Positions 33,770-46,989 of a stretch of 64,000 nt of DNA are shown piece after piece. Under the pieces are notes generated by a model. That model was not told the origin of the DNA and searched no databases. It saw only the letters and a program-made list of their open reading frames with translations. The DNA comes from Amborella trichopoda (Eukaryota; Streptophyta; Magnoliopsida; Amborellales; Amborellaceae). The position numbers and the translations under genes are program-made. The stretch lies in the NCBI RefSeq assembly GCF_000471905.2, contig NW_006500353.1, positions 2,579,586 through 2,643,585 of the forward strand, given 5' to 3'. Within the stretch, counting starts at the first letter, position 1, and each line of letters begins with the position of its first letter.

Positions 33770-36700
33770 GCAGTCAGTAGTCTCTCTGTCTCTCTCATAA
33801 AAAGAAGGGAAAGATTTCTTCCCTTTCATATCCTACTTGTTCTGAATGTATGTATGCGAGAACTGAAAGTCATGAGTTAGCCTTTGTCTATTTGATTTTG
33901 ATTGAACAACTGGGGCTACTTTATTTTTAGTTTTTTGTAAATTGTCTTGAAACAAAATTTGGGGTATGCTCACTTCTTATAAGGATGAATCTATACAAAC
34001 TAATAAAATAAAAATAATTTTATTAAACGATGACCAAAATACTGATACAACTTTTAGGTCTGTTTTGGGTATTTTATTTTATCATAAACATTTTTTATTT
34101 TTTTTACGTGCACCATACTAAGGAATGGAAACATATGAAATACAATGTCAGGGTTATTTATAAAAAATAAATAAACATAAAACAATATTGGCATAACATT
34201 TTGTGACATTTTAACTGAAGCTATGCAACTGTCTTATATGGGAGGGGAGAGTTTATACAATTTGAAAAATTACACAATGAGACCATATACTTTTGGTATA
34301 AAGTGGACGCAAGTAATCTTGACTATTGGATGTGAAATTAGATTGTTGCATTTATTTCATTATCTAAGCTCAAACTTCAAAAAAAAATTTCTTGAACTTT
34401 GTAACAAACCCAAGCTATCGAATTTCACATGGGATATTTGTAAGTAAATGGGATATTTGTAAGTAAGTGATTGTGACTGTTGTATCAAAGGTTTAATCGT
34501 CTCATTGTATACGGGCTCATATAATTTTCCTATAGCATGTGGCATGTAAGAAGCTTTAAGACAATGCATTCCCTTTATCTTGCATATTATAAGGCTAGTG
34601 TTTGCTTTGTCATGAACTCAATTCTCTCAATCTCTCTCAAAACTGATTATAGGACACTAGCTAAATTGTGAAATAAGAATGTCTCATAATAAATTGTATG
34701 TCTTCTCTCTCTCACACTATTATAATTTCATAGTAATTTTCATCTCTCTATCTCAATATCTCTGCCATACTTTAAGACAATGCATTCCCTTTATCTTGCA
34801 TATTATAAGGCTAGTGCTTGCTTTGTCATGAGCTCTATTCTCTCTATCTCTCTCAAAACTGGTTATAGGACACTAGCTAAATTGTGAAATAAGAATGTAT
34901 CATAATAAATTTTGTCTTCTCTCTCTCACACAATTATAATTTCATAGTAATTTTCATCTCTCTATCTCAATATCTCTGTCATAGTTCTCTTTCTGCTATA
35001 GTTTCATAATATTTTGTTTTTCTCTTTCATTCTCTATGTCTACAATAGTTGGATGGCAATTTTTTTCGTAAATCTCTCTCTCTTATGATTCTGATGCAGG
35101 GACAGTTTGGACTGCAACTGCCCATATAATTACAGCAGTGATAGGATCTGGGGTGTTGGGATTGGGGTGGAGTGTTTCTCAGTTGGGTTGGATTTTGGGG
35201 CCTTTTTGTCTCCTTGGCTTTGGCTATGTCACCTACTACACAGCAACTCTTCAAGCTGATTGCTATAGATACCCCAATCCACTCACTGGAAAGAGAAACT
35301 ACACCTACAGAGATGCAGTGAGAGTATTTCTTGGTAAGCATCCCCACTTACCCCTCCTCTCCTCCTTTTCACCTTTAATCTCATTGAATTATCATAAGTT
35401 CTATCATCTTATCTTCATTATCCATCTGTCATTGTCACTTCTTCTTATATCATGGTGATACAGAAGAAAATTATGGGAATAATTGCATACCAAACATGTT
35501 GATAACAATGGGTGGCACCCACCATAAGCCTTGGGTCCTTGATTGTTCTAGAATACAACATACTAATGGCGAATTTAGAATTTACAAATGAAAAAAAGTT
35601 GGAAAAATTACATACATATCCGGTATACTTTGTGTTATTACGGATGTACCAAATAGTTTCCGTTATTAGTTGTATGTCTGTTTTTTACCATTTATAACGC
35701 AATTTTTTTTAAAAAAACGATTTTACCCTTTTTCGGATGTTGAACATCCGAAAATAAGCCGAAAGTGTTAACGTTCACATTCTCATTTTCGGGTGTTGAA
35801 CATCCGAATTGAAGGGTTTTTCGGATGTTCAACATCCGAAAATGGCCTGAAAGTTAAACATTCACATTCCCATTTTTCACATTTCGGATGTTCCCATTTT
35901 ATAGAGACCTTCTAGAAAGTCTTATTTTCGAATATTGAACATCTGAAAATGTGATATTTTCGGATGTCCAACATCCGAAACCATTTTCGGATATTAAACA
36001 TCTGAAAATGTCATAGTTTTGGATGTTCAACACCCGAAAATGGGAATATGAACTTTCGGTCTATTTCTGAATGTTCAACGTCTGAAAACGTAAAAAAGGG
36101 TATGTATATAATTTTTGGATGTTCAACATCTGAAAATGGGTATATATGAAATTTTCAGATGTTCAACATCCAAAAAAGGGTAAAGTTGTTATTTTTAAAA
36201 AATTGCGTTATAAAAAGTAGAAAAACGGACAAACATATAATAACATAAACTATTTGATACATTCGTAATAACACAAAATATAACAAATATGTATGTAATT
36301 TTCCCAAAAAAGTTCATGTAGAGTTGCAACCTTAAAATGTAGAATTAAGAATGCACCTCAAAAATCCATGGAAAAGGTTATTTTAATGTTGAAAAACCTT
36401 CTAATTGATCATCTCGACATCGAGTTGTATGAATATGAAAAGAAAAAGATTCTTAGTCCCAAAAATAGTGCATCTGGCAACATATTATCCAAACCGTTCA
36501 TTTTTAAGATTTTCATATGTTTATAGATCTACTTGATTTTAGCTATATTTTTAGTTTAAAAGTTTATAATTGGAAATAAAAATAGATTTTTAGATAATCC
36601 TAATAAATTTTTACACCAAAATTATATGTTATGATAAAATTTCGCAGTACACCTTAAATAGATTGTTTAAGGTATATGTGAACCCCACTTCTTGGCCATT

Positions 36701-37911
36701 CGATATGAATTGAATGGTTATGATTGTTCATACCACAATGTCATGCCAAAAACTGTTTTATTTTTTATTTTTTTATACAAAACAATTTTGCATGAAATTT
36801 TGTGCATCCCATCATAAATTAGGGCAAACCTGAAAAAAATAAAAAATAATATATTTTATGTAAAAATAAGTGACCAAAATACCCCTACAAATTTTTGGAG
36901 ATATTCTGATAAATTTTCACATTGGAAATATTTTTTTATTATTTTTGTCATATGTGTCCCTATCAGATCTTTGCTTACCCCAAATTTTGCTTCAAAATTA
37001 TTTGTAAACTAAAAATAAAAAATAAAAAACTCTAAGCTATCAAATTAAAATTTGACGATTAAGCGCTAGCTTGTGACATTGTGACTCAAACCATCTCAGC
37101 CATGTACTCAGATCTAACGGCTTATACCAAAGTCACATATACCATATATATGGGCGGGGTCACATAGAAAGGCCTCCCTCTTTAGAACCTACACCATTTA
37201 CTAATCTAAGACTTTTGACTATAAAATACCTTAATAAATATAAAAATTACTTTATTGTTAGGAAATTTTGAAATATAGGATTTGCGTAAATTTAGTACAG
37301 AGCCAAATTACAAAAGCTAATGCTAAACTAGATGGTGATAATAGATAGTGATGAGTATATTTACCGATATATATATATATATATATATATAAAAGTTGGT
37401 TTTTTATAATGCGTAATGATCTTATAGAATTTTCCCCCACCCATGCGTGTAAGGTCTCAAATGATCATTATTAAAGTTGGCACAGATCTCTATAAAAATT
37501 ATCACATCGGTGGGAGACTTGACTTTTCTATAGATCCGTGTCAAATTTAATGGTGATCCTTTGAAATCCTACACATACGGGTGGGGAAGGTCCTACAAGA
37601 TTATTTCTCTTTTATAAATTATCTAATTATTAATTAAGTGTATGTCTTGGAACATTTTAATACAAATACCTTTTGCCTTAACGAAAGTTTCAACTGCACC
37701 CCTACAAAGTTGATAAAAGTAACAATGTCTCTTTATAATTACATGTCATGAATTGGGTTGAACCTCAACTAGCATGGTTACAGACCGGGCTTGACCCAGT
37801 CAAATCTCACTCAAATAGATCTGGACCCGATCCGTTCCATCCCCTGGGGCATAGCACTGTTTTGCGTAACCTAGTTAGAGTTTTCTTTTCTTTTCTTCTT
37901 CTTTCCTTTTT

Positions 37912-37946
<35 letters not shown>

Positions 37947-40900
37947 GTATTTTAGCATTAAGCATCGAATTAAAGACGCAAGGTTACTAAATGTCAGTTG
38001 CTAACCGCTCAATCCTAAGCCCAACTCTTAATCTCATTTCGGTAACATACATATTGCACATATATCTAAATTCCATAGTTTTGCAGGGCCGAGAAATGTA
38101 TTTATGTGTGGAATGGTGCAATATGCAATTCTTTGGGGTTCAATGGTGTCATACACCATCGTGGCTGCTTCAAGCATGGTGTAAGTATTTTGTCTTCCGA
38201 CCATTTACCTCTCTTTGTTGTTGCATTTGTCGGTGTTGTGATAAGTTTGGTCCCAGCAATAGGGCTGTTAACTCAGTCTAAGTTCGAACTTGAACCGACC
38301 CGAACCAGGGTCGGGTCTAAGTCAGTTGGACCTAGACCGGACTCATGGGTGGGGTCGAGTTGAGTCTAGGTCAAGACATAAAAATACAAAAAATAATATA
38401 TTATATGCCAAAGGACATACTACTCTAGCTGGAGTAGAATGTTCATTTACTCTCTTAGATAAAACCTACTTGGAATTAATTTTAGGACCTCAAGTTTTGG
38501 GATGTACCCTCTTAAACATATAAATTAACCTCAATTAAAAAGAAATTTCTAATTGTAACCTTTATACAAATGAAAAAATAATTTCTCGAGATAGAATAGA
38601 GACCATCCAATTTTTAGATGGTGAGATCTAAGTGTCATACAGCTCAAACTTCAAATATTTCTTTTATAATAATTATCTAATCATTCTTAAGTGGTTCCCA
38701 AAATTTCTTATTGACAAAAACCTCCCGTTTTCTAACCATAGGAGTAGAAGTAAACTATACTCCTGAAGGAGCATAGTATACGTGAAAATATTATTTATAA
38801 TTTGTAATAACATGTAAATATATCGGACCCAGACTTGAACCTGACCTAACCTGCATTTGTCGAGGTTGGACCTGACAATGACCTGGCCCAGCACGGCTCC
38901 AAGTCAAATGAACCAGGACCCAACCAGCAGAATCCATTTCATGGGTTTAGACCCGTAAGGGAGGCAAAGGGTCGAGTTAGGTCAGGGTCCTGCTGGACAT
39001 GGATCCGTATTCGCTGGATCCAAACCCAAACGGCGGACTCAATCCAAAAAATTAAAAAATATCAATGTACATAACTATATTTAAATGTATGTCATATATT
39101 GGGACCCGAAAAATATTCTCGGACCTGGACCCGAATAGTGTTCGGGTTGTTCGGGTCCAAGATTTGGACCTAGACCCTAACCGCCAGGTCCAAGCTTTGG
39201 GCCCATACCCGGACCCCGACCGGGTCTACCTCTCATGTCCTGGGCCGGGTCTGGGTCCATTGCCACCCTTGACCGAGATCCAGCAAGTCAACTCGCCTTT
39301 TGACAGCCCTACCTAGTCGTAGAATTCTTTAGTTGATAACTCTCTCTCTCTTTCTCAAATGCAGTGCCATGAAGAAATCAAATTGCTTCCATAAGAGCGG
39401 GCACAACAGCAAATGTGGGACTTCAGGGATTATGTATATGTTTATCTATGGTTTATTTCAAGTGATATTGTCCCAATTACCAAATTTGGAGAAGGTATCA
39501 ACGATATCAGTGGTGGCAACAATCACCTCCTTTGTGTATTCAGGAATAGGACTAGCTCTATGCATAGCAAAGTTTGTGTGTCAAGGGGAGATCAAAGGAA
39601 GCTTAAGAGGGAACTCCATTGGTGACACTGCTTCTTCCTCCATTTCAAGCAACATGTGGAATGCCTTCCAAGCTCTAGGAAGCATTGCTTTTGCTTATGC
39701 TTTTGCCCATGTTCTCATAGAGATACAGGTACTACTTTATTATCTCTCTCTACTAACTATGAATTTATAGTAACTTCACTTTAACCTGAACATATGCTTC
39801 ACCATTTCCAGGACACTTTGAGGCCACATCAACCGGAGAATAAAACTATGAAGAGAGCAGCAGTTTATGGGATGGCATCCACTGCGATATTCTATGTCTC
39901 ACTGGGTTCTGCAGCCTATGCCGCGTTCGGAAGTCACACTCCTGGAAACATCCTAACTGGTTTCGGATTCTATGAACCCTTTTGGCTGGTGGACATCGGG
40001 AACCTTTGCATTGCCATTCATCTCACAGGAGCTTACCAGGTATTATGCAACCTCATGTCCCTGCCATCCTAGTAGAAGCCTTCTTGCTCAAAATTAAGAG
40101 CCCAACCATCATTTGCACTTCCTGTGTTAAATGGAATTTTTTGTTTTTTTGGGGTAAGTCAGCGGGGGGAGAAGGCCCCTACCCATTTTTCATTAACTAA
40201 AAATAGAGAAGATACAAATCATAGTGTTACAGTCATATCATAGGGCAATTGAACCAAATCATAAGTTACGACAAAGAAATGAAATCCGGCAGTCTAACAT
40301 GCCAAACTATAGCAGCACAGAGAGCTATCCCCTTCTTAGCAAGTTTATTTCCTACCAGTGAGCTACCCCAGAAAAAAAAAGATTATAAAGAGAGATTTGG
40401 AGAAGAGAGTGTGTGTCTGCGTTGCTTGCTTGTAATAGAGTATTTGCATGAAAATGTGTCATGTATATGCGTTTCCGTGCACATGTTTTGCAGATAATGA
40501 AAATTTTGATCTTATCATTTATTTGTTTCACTGTGTAGGTGTACGGGCAACCCATCTTTGCCGCAATTGAGGACATGATATACTCGACCTGGCCAACAAA
40601 CTGCTTTGTCCATCTGCAATTGACAGTCAAATTACCATTTTCGAACTTGGGTGGCGTAAGCTTGTCCCCCCTGTCTCTCCTCGTGCGCACAACCGTAGTT
40701 GTGGTAACAACGTTAGTGGCCATGCTTGTGCCGTTCTTCAACTCAGTTGCTGGTCTCATTGGGGCTATAGCATTTTGGCCTCTCACTGTATACTTCCCTG
40801 TGAACATGTACATAGCACAGGCTAGGCTAAAGAGGGGTACCATGAAATGGGTCCTCTTACAATGCCTCCTAGCTGCTTCTTTTGTGGTCTCTCTTTTAGC

Positions 40901-40970
40901 TGCTATCGGTTCGGTGGCTGATATCATCAAGAGCCTCAAGCATTCGAAGCCCTTCAAAGCTGTGTATTAA
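33643..40970 (+). CDS. AAP: Amino acid permease gene 2 (AAP family), six exons
   Basis: Predicted plasma-membrane H+/amino-acid symporter. Exons: 33643-33709, 35100-35333, 38087-38180, 39365-39728, 39812-40039, 40539-40970, giving 1419 nt and 472 residues, all in frame. All introns are GT-AG. Exon 1 ends MDDGRVRN and continues GTVWTATAHIITAVIGSGVL. Exon 2 ends KRNYTYRDAVRVFLG. Exon 3 gives CGMVQYAILWGSMVSYTI, exon 4 NCFHKSGHNSKC and FQALGSIAFAYAF, exon 5 GYAAFG-equivalent AYAAFGSHTPGNILTG and FWLVDIGN, and exon 6 GAIAFWPLTVYFPVNMYIAQ. The start is the first ATG after an in-frame TGA at 33628; a second in-frame ATG lies at 33667. Exons 2, 3, 5 and 6 equal gene 1 in length, and exon 4 is one codon longer. 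It is more conserved than gene 1 at the MYIAQ motif. Confidence 0.92.
33716..33767 (+). repeat. (TC)26 microsatellite just inside intron 1 of gene 2
   Basis: A pure TC/CT run of 52 bases starting six bases after the 5' splice site of intron 1. In the transcript this is a long pyrimidine tract next to the donor. It is likely length-polymorphic. Confidence 0.9.
34262..34520. repeat. MITE family B copy in intron 1 of gene 2
   Basis: Shows the family B interior (gagaccatatacttttggtataaagtgg ... gattgtgactgttgtatcaaagg...ctcattgtatac) with a small internal tandem duplication of atgggatatttgtaagta. Confidence 0.65.
34555..34986 (+). repeat. Tandem duplication, two copies of about 216 bp, intron 1 of gene 2
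   Basis: Copy 1 starts at 34555 and copy 2 at 34771, each opening TTTAAGACAATGCATTCCC and ending in the tctctatctcaatatctctg run. Differences are few, so the duplication is recent. It ends about 110 bp before the exon 2 acceptor. Confidence 0.85.
35602..36306. mobile_element. Foldback element with ten-palindrome core, intron 2 of gene 2
   Basis: About 110 bp long inverted repeats bound the element. The left arm contains aaattacatacatatccgg, tgtgttattacggatgta and ataacgcaattttttt. The right arm read in reverse contains aaattacatacatatttg, tgtgttattacgaatgta and ataacgcaatttttta. Between them about ten copies of a palindrome built on TTTTCGGATGTT/AACATCCGAAAA are spaced 25-50 bp apart (near 35730, 35786, 35818, 35925, 35956, 35984, 36017, 36064, 36112 and 36152), plus one half-unit near 35881. 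No coding frame was found. The whole and each unit can form hairpins. Confidence 0.8.
36310..36690. repeat. MITE family A2 copy in intron 2 of gene 2
   Basis: Adjoins the foldback element on its right. Begins gttcatgtagagttgcaacc and ends gcagtacaccttaaatag. The interior has gatcatctcgacatcgag and catctggcaacatattatcc. Confidence 0.6.
37367..37392. repeat. (AT)n microsatellite
   Basis: A run of alternating TA of about 26 bases in intron 2 of gene 2. A similar, longer run is at 52687-52727. Confidence 0.8.
37411..37609. mobile_element. Second copy of the 200 bp foldback MITE (Mutator-like)
   Basis: Ends GCGTAATGATCTTATAGAA and, on the right, tcctacaagattatttctc. Flanked by TTTTATAAT (37402-37410) and TTTTATAAA (37610-37618), 8 of 9 bases equal. 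The interior matches 3011-3210 (ttggcacagatctctataaaa, aaatttaatggtgatccttt). It lies inside intron 2 of gene 2. Confidence 0.8.
38260..39311. mobile_element. Composite hAT-like insertion in intron 3 of gene 2
   Basis: Begins TAGGGCTGTTAACTCAGTC and ends ttttgacagccctac, the same terminal signature as 50785-51296. It contains a nested family C MITE (38410-38788) and a TAGGGGTGGCAA-family GGACCC segment (38820-39270). No matching target duplication was found at the outer ends, so the outer boundary is tentative. Confidence 0.55.
38410..38788. mobile_element. MITE family C copy, nested
   Basis: The left end acatactactctagctggag and the right end ctcctgaaggagcatagtat form imperfect inverted repeats. 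The inner pair is ttactctcttagataaaacc against ggagtagaagtaaact. Confidence 0.6.
40150..40335 (-). mobile_element. LINE 3' end fragment in intron 5 of gene 2
   Basis: Matches the minus-strand LINE tail at 768-950 (gggtaagtcag, agaaggcccctacc, tttttcattaa, aaatccggcagtct against aaatctggcaatct). It also matches the reverse complement of the end of the LINE at 51430-52690. A 5'-truncated antisense insertion of about 185 bp. Confidence 0.7.
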
Positions 40971-43090
40971 CCAGTACGCGAGTTTGGCTTGGTTCATTAA
41001 CGTGTCAATGGTTGGAGCACTTCGCCCCAAGCTCGAATCCTACGGCCGAACTAATCAATGAAGGAAACGAGAAGTACTAATTCACCATAACAAATGCACA
41101 AAATACATCGAGAGGACAAGTGGCTCATTAGGAACGATTGAGATTGATTGCTGATTCTGTTTGCATGTGTGGTGAAATAGAGGCTTTCTTTTAAATTTTC
41201 CTTATATGGGTTCATAAAGAGATCTTAATGATCTTAATGTCATCTTAAGTAAATAACATATTATCTGGAGTTTTTCTCAGTAAATTTAATGTAATATACT
41301 TTCATGAGTTTGTCTGCAGCCTTGTGTAATTAGCAAAAGAGATTTTCTTCATAATAAGAACTCTATCAAAGATAATTTGGGACCGGTAACTCTATGAATA
41401 TAAACATGAATTCGCTGATGATCATGCGTCCTAGTTCCATGCCTATGAAGAAGACTGAAAGAAGTCAACATGTATAGAAATTGTAGAATAAGAGAATTTC
41501 ATAAACTCAAAGGAATATAAAAACCAATAACCTTTATTGGGCATGTTTACAAAAAAGGGGCTTCAGAAAATATTGTGTAACTCATATGTGATGAATCCAC
41601 ATGAGCAGTAAACCTATTCCTCACGTGGCAATCAAATGCTTTGGAATGTGGGAAAATTGCATTTTTCTTGTTAAAGGCCTGTGAGTTATGTGGTGCTCAA
41701 TCTTTTATTTAACAGCATAAGAAACTCCCTGATGTTCCTTGTGCACGTTTATTCATTTGGTGCAGCAGTTTTGCCAAAATGGAAAGTGAGGGATCTCTAC
41801 ATCTTTCACTACAATGATAAAAAATGCAAATTAGAAATGGTCAAACAAGCATAAGAAATGAAATTGGAGGATTTGGTCATCTAAAAGAATGTTATGACTT
41901 GTATCATGGACTTGCATATCCATAGTTTCGGCACGTCTCATTCCAAGACACTAAAGGCATGGGATACTTTAAAAATTTAGATACTTCTTAACGATGTTTC
42001 TAGTGAGTGCTCACTTTTAAAATGCATGTAATTCACTAAAGAAAAACCACCCCATCTCTATTTATTTGATGTATGGGAATGTCACATCAAAGAGACCAAC
42101 TCGGAGGTTCATGTTTCTTACACTGGTATAGTAGAATACTGAGACATGTATCCTTGTCTTCATTAGACACAGATATACCTTGTGGCCCATATTTGTTAGT
42201 TATAGCCAGGGATTTGTCCACCCATTATTTAATGGGATGGTATACTATGAGACAGTTTATTCTTAGTATATGAAGATCGCAATCACTCCTGACCATCAGA
42301 GGAGGAATTCAACAGCCTGTGTGTGTCACTCATGAAAGTTTCTTTTGGGCTTTCAGCTTAGACATGACACATCGTCAAACACTCTTCTTACATCTAACTA
42401 CTTAATGTGTTTGCAATCTCGTTATGCCAAAAATAAACGGTCTTATCATATTACTTTCTCCTATCTCATTTTGTATTGGCAGTCCTAAATGTCACAACTT
42501 CCTTGTCATTTATAAATATTTCCATGGGCTACTTCCTTGCAAGCATGTTCATTGTACACTACCACTATCTACTAGGCCTTTCCAACCAAGAAAAAAAACA
42601 GAAAAAATATTTTATTTTCGTCAAGCATTCGCTTGATGCAAATGCTTGAAAATGGAGCAAGTGAACACTAATTTATTAGATAATACCCAGGCACACCAGT
42701 ATTTTGATCCAAAGAAAAGCAGAACAAAAGGACAAGCCGATATTGCGTTCACAGATTACAGCAACTTTCTTTTAACTCATATAACTTGTTGGAATCATGG
42801 AATTTATTAAATTATTTTGAGCATAGTCCCCCCAACAAAAGAAGTTACTGAACAATCATCCGTTATTCCATAAGTTCGAATTCTTACCATGCGCAAATCA
42901 GAGCTTTAATACATTGTTAATACATACTTAAGGCTAATGAAAATGCAAGCTTCTGATTGATAAAATGGGCATGGGCTAACCACTTGAAGAAAATACCCCA
43001 ACATTTATGCAGCCATAAAGAACAATACAAAAAAGAAAAACAACTAATCTTCATACTTCTCATACTTTCTGATTTCCCCCATGACTTTAC
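40971..43090. other. Intergenic space between convergent genes 2 and 3
   Basis: Holds the 3' UTRs of both genes. I recognise no gene or RNA. Frames at 42073-42273 and 42424-42636 lack domain resemblance; an old retrotransposon is possible but unsupported. Confidence 0.5.
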
Positions 43091-45344
43091 TTAATATGCC
43101 ATCTTAAAAGGGGTCACATGCTTAAGACTATCGAAAATACCAGCTACTGAACCAATAATAGCCATTAGACTAACCATGAAACAAATGACATTCAGACTTC
43201 GTAACAAAATCCATTTTCGTGTGCCCTGCTTTACCCTCATTTGGGAAATGTACATAGTTGTTGGGAAATAGACTGTTAATGGCCAAAAGGCCAATGCTCC
43301 AAGGAGGCCCATGATAGCATTAAAGAAGGGAAGAATCAAGGCGATTAGAGTGATTATGATGACAAGTAGTGATTGAACTTTGAGCTTTGAGAGGGTGAAT
43401 CTGAAAGCGAATGAGGACAACAGAGGAAATTTGAGAATGTAGGTGGCAATCAAATAGCAGTTTGTCGACCATTTCGAAGAAATATACTTCTCACAACCTG
43501 AAAAATTGGTTGCAAAACCACCTGTAACAACAGTGCATTATTATGAGTGAAGAGAGACTGAGTTTGTGCTTGGAGAAAGAGGCTATATTACCTGGAGACT
43601 AAAACAGTTGTCCATTTCGGACCCCTTTTTATGTTGTGCGACACTGTACCCTCAAATTTAGAAACATAGAGAAATGTCCATAAAATTTTGCATAATTAAA
43701 AAGAAAAAAAATACAAATTAAAGTACATGAAGGCATAGATCACACTTAGATCACACTCATAATGAATTCTACACCTTACAAGGTATGACTAAATACAAAT
43801 TCTAAATACATTTGCTTCGAGGATGGGCAGCATATTTCTTGGTAAGATGTTTGATGAATGCGTTCAAATTCATACTATCCCATCTGAAGAAAAAATAAAT
43901 GGATATTTCGGCTCAATACATTCAGCTATATTCAAGTATCAGGGTACCAACTTGGACACTTGAGGATCCAAGTCCCCCAATTTGACTGTTGTGAGTCCCA
44001 TGTCGGACTGAGGAAATGTAATAGGAACAATCAACTTTCTTATGAACGTCCAAGAGATTCATGTGATCACAGAGTTTTTGGCCCAGAAATCCCCAAGAAC
44101 TCGATCATGGCAGGCTTAGGAAAGTCCTAAGCCTGATAAGTAATTTTTCAAACCCGGATTAATATCGTCATGCTAGAATATACAAGACTACTTACTAGTA
44201 TCATTTTGGGATATGTAGGAGGAGTATGAGTACTCTTATTGTTCTTTCTGAGAGAGTGAGAGAGCACTACTTACTTGGCAGGCACCCACAAGGTGGATGA
44301 CAATGAACAAGTTGGCAATGTCAATGAGCAAAAAGGATTCATAAAATCCAGTGAGCAAGTTGCCTGGTGCATGATTTCCAAAAGCAGCATAGCCCACAAA
44401 ACCGACTGACATATAAAATATGGTTGTCACAGCGATCCCGTACAGTGTCGCCCTTTTCATAGTCTTATTTTCTGGTGGAGGAGATCTTAAAGTGTCCTAA
44501 AAACACAAATTATAAACGCACATAAACATCCTAAAGTCCTTTCCTCTCTTTCAAATATAATAAATGGAAGATATGTTATAATTCACAAAAGAAAGAAGAT
44601 GTGTTGATTCTTATAACTTCATACAAAATCAACTAACTTCTAGAAAATGTTTCACAGTTCTGTAAATATTAAAGAAAAATTATGAATTCAATGAACAAAT
44701 TGCCTTTCATCTTGATAAAATTGCTCAATGAATCCAAAATGAATGCACAAGAACACCAAATGTGTGCAAAGTGCATGGGAATTATTGGAGCTTACCATGA
44801 TGAGGAGCTCATAGGTGCAAAGGCCACCTCAAGCACTGACACACACATCATTGATGTGAGCATGCTCTGTCCTTTATACATAAGAAATGAGAAGAAACTC
44901 ATTTACAAGTACTAACTCGTTGATGGGTGACTAAGCCCAACAGTTTTCAGCTTTAAAAGTGAAATACATATAAGTGACAGTGGTAAAAAACTTGCCGTCC
45001 TAACCTAGAATCGCTTGAGTCGGCTTGGGATAGAAAAAATGACCATTCCCAACCCGAAACTCCACCATTACCAAACGTCTCCCCAAAATTTTCAGAATCT
45101 TTCGATAATCTTAGTGAAAATTTTCAGATGGACCAGATAATTTATTATAAAATCCATTATTTTTAGGATTTGAAAATATTTTTTTTTTCTTTATATCTAT
45201 ATGTTCGCGGTCGAGATGATGAAAGGTTTTTCAAATTCATAACACTCTTTTTTACAGGATTTTGGGGTGCACCTTACTTAATGTGAACTTTTCCAACCTA
45301 GTTATCTATCACAAGAAATGGTTCAGTTAAACATGGTTATGTAT

Positions 45345-45703
45345 CAGTGATTTAAAAATCGAATCGGTGACAAAGATCGGGCAACGCAAAAACCGATTTG
45401 GATCGATGAATCGGTAGTCTAGATTACCTTTTTATTGTGCGGATATAATATTGAACCAGTAAAAAAATACATGCAAAAAGAATGGACCGACCAAATATCT
45501 GTCCAAATCGGTGAATCGACATCTTTACAACATCAAAATGAAATTTTTACTGCAGCAAAAGGTCATTTTTTACCGTAGTAAATCGCTGGTTCTCTTCTAG
45601 ACCCAGAAAATTTCGTATATATTGACAGGATGAGCACTGGATGAGTGATTCACGGGTCGAACAGGGTGATTTTGTGCCGATATGAGCAATTTTTAAATCA
45701 CTA
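45345..45703. mobile_element. hAT-like MITE in intron 4 of gene 3
   Basis: The ends CAGTGATTTAAAAATCG and caatttttaaatcacta are inverted repeats. Flanks TTATGTAT (45337-45344) and TCATGTAT (45704-45711) match at 7 of 8, the target duplication size of hAT elements. The interior contains repeated aatcggtga words. Confidence 0.75.
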
Positions 45704-46989
45704 TCATGTATGATATCATATGGTTCAATGCAAACACATTTTACTACTAGAGAAAGTGAGAGATTGATATCAAACGGTCATTTTAAAGAGAGAGAGGGGG
45801 AATGGATGATCATGATTCATATAACCTACTGAGACAAGACTTGGATAATGATAATGATCACGATGATGAGGGAATGTTAAATATATAGAAAAGGAGGAAG
45901 AAAACAGTACCTGTATTTCTAAGAGAACTCCAGCAAATGTGTAAGCAAAAGCAATGTTGCCAAGGGCTTGAAAGGCATTCCATGTCCTTGTGACTGGAGA
46001 GTTGTGAACGCCACTTAAACTACCCCTAAGTTCTCCATGGGATATAATTTTGGCAATACCAAGACCCAACCCAATGCAATGCATGAATAAGTGAAGGACA
46101 TTATTGAGGCCAAAACTGAAAGCCATGTAATTTGGGAACTGAGATAATATCATTTCAATCGCCCCAAATATTATAGTGTACATATTTCCTGACACCCTAC
46201 ATCTTGAATTATGTCCTTTTTCATGGAAGCAATTCTATTTCCTTATTGCCCTGTATTTATCAAAAAAACCATAAAAACATATAAGAGAGAGTGTGTGTGT
46301 GCACTTTTTCAAGTGGTGTCTTAACATCCCAATTGGCTGGTTGAACCGGAAACCGGGCCACCAGTTATACACTTTGGTGATCCGGATAAGTGGATATTAG
46401 GTAAAATAAAAATAAAATTTAAAAATTACGAATAAAAGGGGTGAAAATCAGACGGTGCCAAGTGGTAGACGTGGATCACCACTGATCAAACTCGATCCAA
46501 ATCAGGGGATTCCGATACCGACTGCTTTTAAATGCATGTACAATTAAATGTTTTAAAACCATTGGATTTTAAGAACATGGCTTTTAAAACGAGTGTGGTT
46601 TACATAACGATATGATACGTGAACCTTAAACAATCAGAGTAAGGTGTGCATCTCCAAGCAGTGACGAAAGATGCAGTTCCTATGCCGAAAGGCCCTTTGA
46701 ATGTTTGAAAATCTAATGTCACACGAGTTATAGAATTTAAAATTTCAAAAATAGTCTACAGATCTATAAACACTTGAAAATCATAAAAACCGATAACTTA
46801 GATAATGTGATGCATTATTTTCATGAGTTAAAATTATTAGTTTTTAATCAATAGTATAAGATTGACATATTATATAAATTTTTTCCATACAACACACCAC
46901 CACAGACGAAACAATTCAAACTTTTGGTGAAGAAAGAGAGTGGGAGTCTATATAAACCCAAATCAAAATCCAATTTTTTTGCCCTTAAA

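Noticed and set aside
35730-36180. Regularly recurring palindromes resembling a CRISPR array
   Set aside because: The genome is a plant nuclear genome, spacers are uneven and partly similar to each other, units are decayed palindromes, and there are no cas genes. Long inverted arms point to a foldback element.
37748-37945. 65-codon frame ending in poly-Phe
   Set aside because: It is translated from a poly-T tract and GGACCC-type repeat sequence.
41870-42640. Possible copia-type retrotransposon remnant
   Set aside because: A few words look vaguely like a pre-integrase region, but no zinc-finger, integrase or protease motif can be read in any frame.
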